Shown in pieces: positions 8,901 through 12,057 of a DNA stretch of 12,057 nt. The notes beneath the pieces are model-generated. The model did not search any database, was not told the DNA's origin, and was given only the letters and a program-made list of their open reading frames with translations. The stretch covers positions 1-12,057 of the forward strand of contig JALLAP010002310.1 of NCBI GenBank assembly GCA_036939355.1. Direction: 5' to 3'. Positions within the stretch are counted from its first letter, which is position 1. Each line of letters opens with the position of its first letter. Source of the DNA: Thalassiosira profunda. Its lineage: Eukaryota > Bacillariophyta > Thalassiosirophyceae > Thalassiosirales > Thalassiosiraceae. Both the position numbers and the translations under genes were made by a program.

Positions 8901-11758
8901 TTCGCAAAGACGAGCACTGGCGTTAGTCCAGTGATGTTGCGTTCCAGGCGTTGGGCAATGAAGCAGAAGCGCTCGACCGCTGCCTTGTACTGTCCATGCA
9001 CTTCGCCCGCGAACTGGCTCTTCACTGGGGGTAACGTCAGCTGGGCGTACGAAGTGACCACGTGGGCCTCAAATTTCTGAAGGGGTCCTCCTGGCCCCCC
9101 AATGTGTCTGGCGTCGTAGGCGTACTTCTTAAGGGTCTGTGCATCTGGGATCTCTCCATTGACGAAATCGACTGGTGGTGGTGGGTCGTTGGCATCAGGC
9201 CTTGCCACCAATACGCCTGTGTGGCCATGGTAGAAGAGGGGATGCTTCAGCGCGTTGAGCCATTCGGCGAGGACGTCGCCGGCCGGGCGTTGGAGTCCAA
9301 GGTTCTTATCAGGGTCGTGGTCGTTGGTTGGGAAGAAGTTGACGCGCATGTGATACTCGACATTCGAGCCGTTGCCCTCGTTCCCCCAAGTATAGGTCGG
9401 GGGCGCGGCGCCCAAGTCACTCAGGAGGAATTCGAAGCCCGATCGCTTCAGGACTGAGTCCAGGCGGGTGCCGTTCATGCGAGCGATTTTGGCGAGCGCC
9501 TCCTGGCAGTGGGCAGGCGAGACTAGGCCGGTAAGGACGTTGGGAAGGCGGTCCATTAAGAGTGCTCGTTTTGCCTCAGTCGATTTGGAGGCGAAGGCGT
9601 CGGGCAAGATGCCCATGTGCAGGTATGGGCGCTCGTACGGGTCGTGGCCGTCGGTTGGCAAGGGGTCAGTCTCTGCAGTGATCAACGATTGGGATTGTGG
9701 AGGGGCATTGGTGCTCGCGTCCTGCGGTGGAGGGCTCGAATCCTCAGCCGTTGCGTGCTCTCCTGTGGCGATGGGCGGTTTTGCCTCCTCGTGCTCCTTG
9801 AAGTCAAAGTGCAGGTTGGGGCATTGGGGGATCCATTGCTGCAGCATGGCGACGAGTCGTTTGCTGGCCTTCTTCATCGCATCGCGGTCGTGCCCTTTCA
9901 GCTCGACGGTCACAGTGTTCTCGTTTTCGTCCACGCGTTCGACTCCTCCATCAAATGGGTTGTCCAGCAACTCAAACATGTAGTGGATTTTCATCTGGGT
10001 CATTAACTGTGCATAGGTTCTGGTGTTGGGCGAGGGCACTCCGTCTATCGTGATCTCGGAGGGGGCGTGCTCAAGGTCGAAAGTCCTTGGAAGGTTCGTA
10101 ATTCGCATGATCCACAAGGAGGCTGGGACAGGCGGGGCCTGTTGCTGAGCTTCGATCGGCTGTGGCTCTTCGCTGGGTGGCGCGCCGCTGGGTTCGGGGG
10201 GGTGCAGCAACTCCATTGGGATAAGTCTGGGAAGGACAAATGTCCACTTGGCGCCGATCTGCTTTGCAAGCGCTTGAATTGAGCCTCTGGTCGAAAAGAG
10301 GCGGCGTACAGTCTCGATCGAGAAATCTTTGACCTCCGCAGCTATGTCGAGGACGTGTCCCGGCCAAAATCGAAGGGCAATGAGGTAGATACACTGCCTC
10401 AGATGTTTCAGCGAGTGCGTGTCCAGTTGGGTAGTGAGGCGGGGCGCATTGGCCAAGTCTGCAAGTTCGCCCAAGACGATGGTTTCGGCAGTGGGAGGCA
10501 CGCCATCGTAGCGGCTCGAAGTGAGGATCGAGTTGCGAAGGGATTCGTCGCTCAGGCTAGCAATCAAGGTTGAGGTGGACAGCCTCATGGCAGCTGCTGC
10601 AATCCTCGCATAGTCGTCTGGCAGGGAAGGGATGGCGTACATCTTTTGCGTCGCCAATACTGCAGCGGTTACATATGAGATCAGCACTGAGAGGCCATTG
10701 GTTCTGGGCTTCGTGTTGAAATCAGAGGCGCGCATCTGCGTGGGATCTTTGGAGGAGGTTTCGCGTGCGACTTGCAGCATCTTCGCCGTCGGCTGCGACC
10801 ATTCGATCTGGACGCGAGGAGCGTTCTCCGCCACTGCCGCAAGGTTCGTTGCCGTGGGGTTGGGGGCCTCCTCCTGGGACGATTTGTCCGGCGTGATCAT
10901 GGAGAGGGGATTGGTGGATTGATTCTGGTGGGATGGGTCGAAATAGGGGACATTGGACTCGGCTGCCCGTGGGGCTGGGCGTTGCTCTAGCTGGGGTGTC
11001 CCTGGTTGAGAAGACACAGGGGCAGGGGCCATCGCATGAGCCTGACCAGGCATTGGCGGGGCATTGGGTCCGTATTGGCCTCCATAGGGGCCGGGGGCCG
11101 GCTGCCCTTGGGGCGTGTATCCCGGCAGCGCCTGAGGGGGCGGTTGTCCCCCTGCTATCGGCTGTTGCATGGGGCTGGGCATTCCCCCGTAATTTTGAGG
11201 GGGGTGCGGGCCGTGCATATTGGGCGGCGGGCCAAGTTGGGTAGGAGTTGGGGCCATTGCGTGTCCGGCTCCCCCGAAGCTGAGGGGCGACGCATATGGG
11301 TGGGGAGGGGGTTGTTGGGGCGCGTGGGGTGGTGGCGTTGGGCCATGGTTAGATGCGTGTACAGCGTGGGCGTTGTCGGTTGTTGGCGCCTGGGCGGGAG
11401 GGTTGGCAGGTGGCGGGGCGTCGTTCCCCGGGCCTGTTCCCGTCTTCGACGATGTGTCGGCGGGCTGCGTCGGCTGTTGGGTGGGGACGCCGAGGACCTG
11501 CATCAATTGGCTGCTGCGCATGTTGGTGGGTGGTGCATCTCGTGGTGCACGTGGGCCGCGGCCACCGCGTGGTCCACGCCCTCGGCCGCGGTTGCCTCGG
11601 CCGCCCCGGCGGGGCGGGCGGTAGCGGGCCGATCCAGGGGGGGCGGAGGCGCCGCCGTTCGGGTAGTGTGGGTTGTAGGGGGGTTGGGGTGCACCATGGT
11701 TGGAGGCGGCCCCGTGGCCTGTCGGCACTTGGCCGATACTCCGGTTCTGGTGGTTCAT
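5963..11758 (-). CDS. ORF1 protein, 1931 aa: RGG/Pro-rich, coiled-coil, Cys8 zinc cluster
   Basis: Putative RNA-binding ORF1 protein that would package the element RNA. The start is the first ATG after an in-frame stop. Visible parts, in residue order: an RGG/RG-rich basic box (46-74); a Pro/Gly/Gln-rich low-complexity segment (75-260); a globular centre of no recognised family (315-1190), within which 545-655 has a strand-helix-strand-strand-helix-strand pattern that could be RRM-like; a TPAP-type repeat (1220-1240); a coiled coil (about 1276-1320) followed by more helix (1344-1425); an eight-Cys zinc cluster (1757-1796); a Ser/Asp/Glu-rich acidic stretch (1800-1870); and a basic, NLS-like tail (1888-1931). 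LINE ORF1 proteins are usually 300-600 aa, so this one is exceptionally long. Role is inferred from position and composition; the open frame itself is certain. I do not recognise the central domain. It could include a non-structural enzyme, but I see no catalytic motif. Confidence 0.85.
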   Translation of the reverse strand: MNHQNRSIGQVPTGHGAASNHGAPQPPYNPHYPNGGASAPPGSARYRPPRRGGRGNRGRGRGPRGGRGPRAPRDAPPTNMRSSQLMQVLGVPTQQPTQPADTSSKTGTGPGNDAPPPANPPAQAPTTDNAHAVHASNHGPTPPPHAPQQPPPHPYASPLSFGGAGHAMAPTPTQLGPPPNMHGPHPPQNYGGMPSPMQQPIAGGQPPPQALPGYTPQGQPAPGPYGGQYGPNAPPMPGQAHAMAPAPVSSQPGTPQLEQRPAPRAAESNVPYFDPSHQNQSTNPLSMITPDKSSQEEAPNPTATNLAAVAENAPRVQIEWSQPTAKMLQVARETSSKDPTQMRASDFNTKPRTNGLSVLISYVTAAVLATQKMYAIPSLPDDYARIAAAAMRLSTSTLIASLSDESLRNSILTSSRYDGVPPTAETIVLGELADLANAPRLTTQLDTHSLKHLRQCIYLIALRFWPGHVLDIAAEVKDFSIETVRRLFSTRGSIQALAKQIGAKWTFVLPRLIPMELLHPPEPSGAPPSEEPQPIEAQQQAPPVPASLWIMRITNLPRTFDLEHAPSEITIDGVPSPNTRTYAQLMTQMKIHYMFELLDNPFDGGVERVDENENTVTVELKGHDRDAMKKASKRLVAMLQQWIPQCPNLHFDFKEHEEAKPPIATGEHATAEDSSPPPQDASTNAPPQSQSLITAETDPLPTDGHDPYERPYLHMGILPDAFASKSTEAKRALLMDRLPNVLTGLVSPAHCQEALAKIARMNGTRLDSVLKRSGFEFLLSDLGAAPPTYTWGNEGNGSNVEYHMRVNFFPTNDHDPDKNLGLQRPAGDVLAEWLNALKHPLFYHGHTGVLVARPDANDPPPPVDFVNGEIPDAQTLKKYAYDARHIGGPGGPLQKFEAHVVTSYAQLTLPPVKSQFAGEVHGQYKAAVERFCFIAQRLERNITGLTPVLVFANSNGADNRHKALNEIARRFGHAKDYILRKATMGWITNYLTVPNEGRACVMALLAKEEDHAEIIRLFNDVYERIVMRDDEGYTEYPITHVYVAAAVNPSNETDEEIRRDVLMRQIESGRRSTFTEITGIGNVDIFEIGPDDDPFAATPTPNARSVAVLLLGATIEVNGHPMTSPVSKIVLNEKGRYRLYSTVHLGHDLIAFTDAIGSRLDALFKGTIVEQRHQTARVVLRTAQNRMHADKIPLPPHLMPAQARPLTGSTQPTSTTLDSAPTPAPTPAPSPAPASAPAPASATPRAGQSAQAMPAVPATLAGKPLWAAPARQPDTTAALMAKHQEQAQQIARLEVENKEQTKAMGALVEKLAEMTRAAENANSVATKPPSSDSSATTPTTTATLDDITSLCQRTISQMESSVQSSLSSNSAQLINDITTLFAEKQAEMLRTVRAESDATVRKVEANCEAQLRSYKMMLEEVWRDIAGLAIAYSKISNMAGSEILMNRITDVVTRYQTSYLHHSLLQFMMGAEDDDSECVRQMVSSIEKGEALYADMHQRHLAGTLMEATTQSMQEHVNQICNARGISPPNISFAPPEHIDIPGLAPNSLSAAIAAHVARQEAAATAATGQQPTPAVDEASLGSLQPDIEDFGYIPEQPATQEAAPNGDARDTIDLSTSLPDNTNAPRTDLPPTRLTKEEREENDALFGNPPRTTTTATSFGIGLSPTAAPFEPGKSIYTPRGVAKQAGLDAAAATLEPPGQSPPTTPQAPTGTRRDLSSKMADAHATRPSPAISAAESKTLGDSDESSTPENEHGPCFSTTCARLADRQCEICEEWFCGGCTRQNERTAANECTPCRKARGPSDSAGREDTSTDEGSSGASSEGSIDEAKGNESRAGNSNPHSSEDSDDDFQLEGDEGTKGNEEADDDAHSLASDPMVEKAKTNATPSTRPRRRILRPNAGKKKAAGDTAKKTSPAVTRSTRASSKEAKLN
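6371..6490 (-). other. Eight-cysteine zinc cluster near the ORF1 C-terminus
   Basis: ORF1 residues C1757, C1762, C1770, C1773, C1778, C1781, C1793 and C1796 give the spacing C-x4-C-x7-C-x2-C-x4-C-x2-C-x11-C-x2-C, with the core CEICEEWFCGGC. Eight ligands in pairs suggest a cross-brace module binding two zincs, as in PHD, RING, FYVE or ZZ fingers. The W-F between the fifth and earlier pairs recalls PHD fingers, but the usual His is a Cys here. PHD-like fingers are known in ORF1 of some CR1-type LINEs. A nucleic-acid, protein or chromatin contact is possible; the exact family is not settled by eye. Confidence 0.6.
8061..8102. repeat. 12-bp tandem repeat, 3.5 copies, G-quadruplex-prone on the plus strand
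   Basis: Three 12-bp units (GGGGCAGGGG followed by AT or TT) start at 8061, 8073 and 8085, with a half unit at 8097-8102. The period is a multiple of three, so copy-number change keeps ORF1 in frame. On the sense strand the units encode TPAP/SPAP-type residues near 1220-1232 of ORF1. The plus strand has seven G4 runs separated by 2 nt, which is more than enough for a quadruplex. The sense RNA is C-rich here, so a quadruplex would form in the antisense or first cDNA strand, not in the genomic RNA. Confidence 0.85.
10979..11623 (-). other. ORF1 N-terminal RGG box and Pro/Gly/Gln-rich disordered segment
   Basis: Residues 46-74 hold at least eight arginines interleaved with glycines (RRGGRGNRGRGRGPRGG at 50-66), a classic RNA-binding RGG box. 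Residues 75-260 are dominated by Pro, Gly, Gln and Ala with scattered His, Met and Tyr, and show a loose internal repeat: GHAMAP at 165-170 and AHAMAP at 240-245. This composition is typical of disordered, phase-separating RNA-binding proteins. In the DNA it gives strong G-richness on the plus strand. Disorder and RNA binding are inferred from composition. Confidence 0.7.
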
Positions 11759-11834
11759 TAATCGCCGTTCTTCCGGGAATATTGTCGGATGGCGTCGGGG
11801 GGGAGATGGGTTGACTCCGCGGTGCTGGCCAGGT

Positions 11835-11889
11835 CTGCAAGTAGAGGCTGCTGCTAGGGCGCGGACGCCATGGTGCAGGCTTCACTTAC
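11835..11889 (-). other. Possible 55-nt intron in the leader
   Basis: Sense-strand GTAAGT at 11889-11884 matches the consensus 5' splice site. A pyrimidine-rich run ending in TTGCAG (CAG at 11837-11835) resembles a 3' splice site. The enclosed 55 nt is a plausible size for small protist introns. Removing it would delete the upstream ORF and the in-frame TGA, but it brings a TAG into the ORF1 frame just upstream and exposes no new ATG, so the ORF1 start would not change. No convincing branch point is seen. LINE genomic RNA must be unspliced to be copied whole, so chance is a serious alternative. Confidence 0.2.
11854..11871 (-). CDS. Five-codon upstream ORF (MASAP) in a strong start context
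   Basis: This ATG is the only one in the visible leader upstream of ORF1. Its context, CACCATGG, has A at -3 and G at +4, which matches a strong eukaryotic initiation context. The frame reads five codons, MASAP, then TAG. The ORF1 ATG 95 nt downstream has T at -3 and A at +4, a weak context by the same rule. If the leader is not spliced, scanning ribosomes should translate this uORF first, so ORF1 would depend on leaky scanning or reinitiation. Context rules are less certain in protists, and chance occurrence is possible. Confidence 0.4.
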   Translation of the reverse strand: MASAP

Positions 11890-11940
11890 GAGTTAGGCTA
11901 CGTACGGCGAAGTTGTTGGTGATCTTAGCCTGATTGGCAA

Positions 11941-11998
11941 ACAGTCCTTTCACTGTGGTCTGGCGCTCCGATCCACCTCCAAACCCGTGAAAGGCTGT
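11941..11998 (-). repeat. Inverted repeat / RNA hairpin in the leader
   Basis: On the plus strand, ACAG-T-CCTTTCAC (11941-11953) is the reverse complement of GTGAAAGGCTGT (11987-11998) except for one bulged T at 11945. This gives 12 base pairs around a 33-nt loop. The loop contains a further short pairing, GTGG at 11955-11958 with CCAC at 11973-11976. In the sense RNA the stem lies about 180 nt before the ORF1 start. It could be a structured leader element that binds ORF1 protein or affects scanning, or part of a ribozyme-like 5' fold as some LINEs carry. Only the pairing is seen; function is inferred. Confidence 0.55.
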
Positions 11999-12057
11999 CT
12001 CAAACCTCACAAAGACCAAAAAGACTGCTAACCGAAAATGAATCTGCTCCAGTAATT

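Larger units (their letters stand above)
1..12057 (-). mobile_element. Large LINE-type (non-LTR) retrotransposon, 3' end truncated by the window
   Basis: The three long minus-strand frames follow each other with almost no spacing and together encode an ORF1-like protein, an AP-type endonuclease plus reverse transcriptase, and an RNase H with a CCHC zinc motif. That is the parts list of a non-LTR retrotransposon that integrates by target-primed reverse transcription. No LTR, integrase, aspartic protease or capsid-type gag motif is visible. Neither end is proven: the 5' end may lie near or beyond the right edge, and the 3' end, poly-A or tail repeat and target-site duplication lie beyond base 1. 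At more than 12 kb it is about twice the 5-7 kb typical of LINEs. Two frames of 1931 and 1464 codons without a stop and with intact catalytic residues suggest a young or recently active copy. RT-family placement in an algal/diatom-like group is recalled, not searched. Confidence 0.88.
11759..12057 (-). promoter_or_regulatory. 5' leader of the element (putative UTR with internal promoter)
   Basis: This is the stretch ahead of ORF1 in the sense direction. It holds no long coding frame. In the ORF1 frame there is a TGA at 11884-11882, and no ATG between it and 11758. The leader contains a strong hairpin, a single upstream ATG with a five-codon ORF, and a splice-donor-like GTAAGT followed by an acceptor-like TTGCAG; these are listed separately. 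LINEs carry an internal promoter in this position, but I recognise no specific promoter motif, and transcription from here is inferred from position only. The true element start may be further to the right than the window. Confidence 0.5.

Noticed and set aside
11006..11761. Plus-strand ORF of 251 codons at the right end
   Set aside because: It is antisense to the GC-rich RGG/Pro-rich ORF1 segment, low-complexity in composition; a compositional artefact.
11349..11885. Minus-strand 178-codon frame with a GTG start overlapping the ORF1 start
   Set aside because: GTG starts are not expected in a nuclear gene, and the Arg/Pro-rich protein mirrors the composition of ORF1 in another frame.
1..12057. 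Bacterial retroelement (group II intron, DGR, retron) or LTR retrotransposon/retrovirus
   Set aside because: An APE-type endonuclease and CCHC-tailed RNase H in this order are LINE features. No maturase, integrase, protease or LTR is visible, and no ribosome binding sites precede the frames.

Overview
The window reads as one eukaryotic mobile element on the minus strand: a very large non-LTR (LINE-type) retrotransposon that starts with a leader at the right edge and is cut off inside its last reading frame at base 1. I see no host gene, rRNA, tRNA, CRISPR array or LTR. The evidence is a bicistronic layout (a low-complexity, zinc-finger ORF1 followed by a polymerase ORF2), an AP-endonuclease-like domain ahead of a reverse transcriptase, then an RNase H domain and a CCHC zinc motif. 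From memory, the reverse transcriptase and the regions after it most resemble the RT family that is abundant in diatoms and other unicellular algae (motif A of the form CYDR/CFDR, motif C ending DDTD, RNase H starting DGSV, a late WxxRNxxxH motif). The host is therefore probably a protist alga or stramenopile, but this is recall and no search was run.

Layout in sense (minus-strand) order. 12057-11759: leader with a 12-bp bulged hairpin, a five-codon uORF in a strong start context, and a possible 55-nt intron that would remove that uORF. 11758-5963: ORF1, 1931 codons, with an RGG box, a long Pro/Gly/Gln-rich segment, a globular centre, a coiled coil, an eight-cysteine zinc cluster, an acidic stretch and a basic tail. 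5965-5956: ORF1 stop and ORF2 start separated by four bases. 5958-1564: ORF2, 1464 codons, with endonuclease and RT, all expected catalytic residues present. 1643-1: a third open frame, +1 relative to ORF2 and overlapping it by 80 nt. It carries RNase H, a CCHC motif and the conserved C-terminal region. It has no ATG that would preserve the first RNase H catalytic Asp, and the codon for that Asp (GAT) overlaps the ORF2 stop (TGA).

Working together, ORF1 would coat and chaperone the RNA. ORF2 would nick target DNA and prime reverse transcription, and the RNase H frame would remove RNA from the hybrid. The main open question is whether the ORF2/RNase H break is programmed +1 frameshifting, a recent indel (there is a C6 run in the overlap), or a sequencing error. 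Plus-strand ORFs are shadows of these minus-strand genes.
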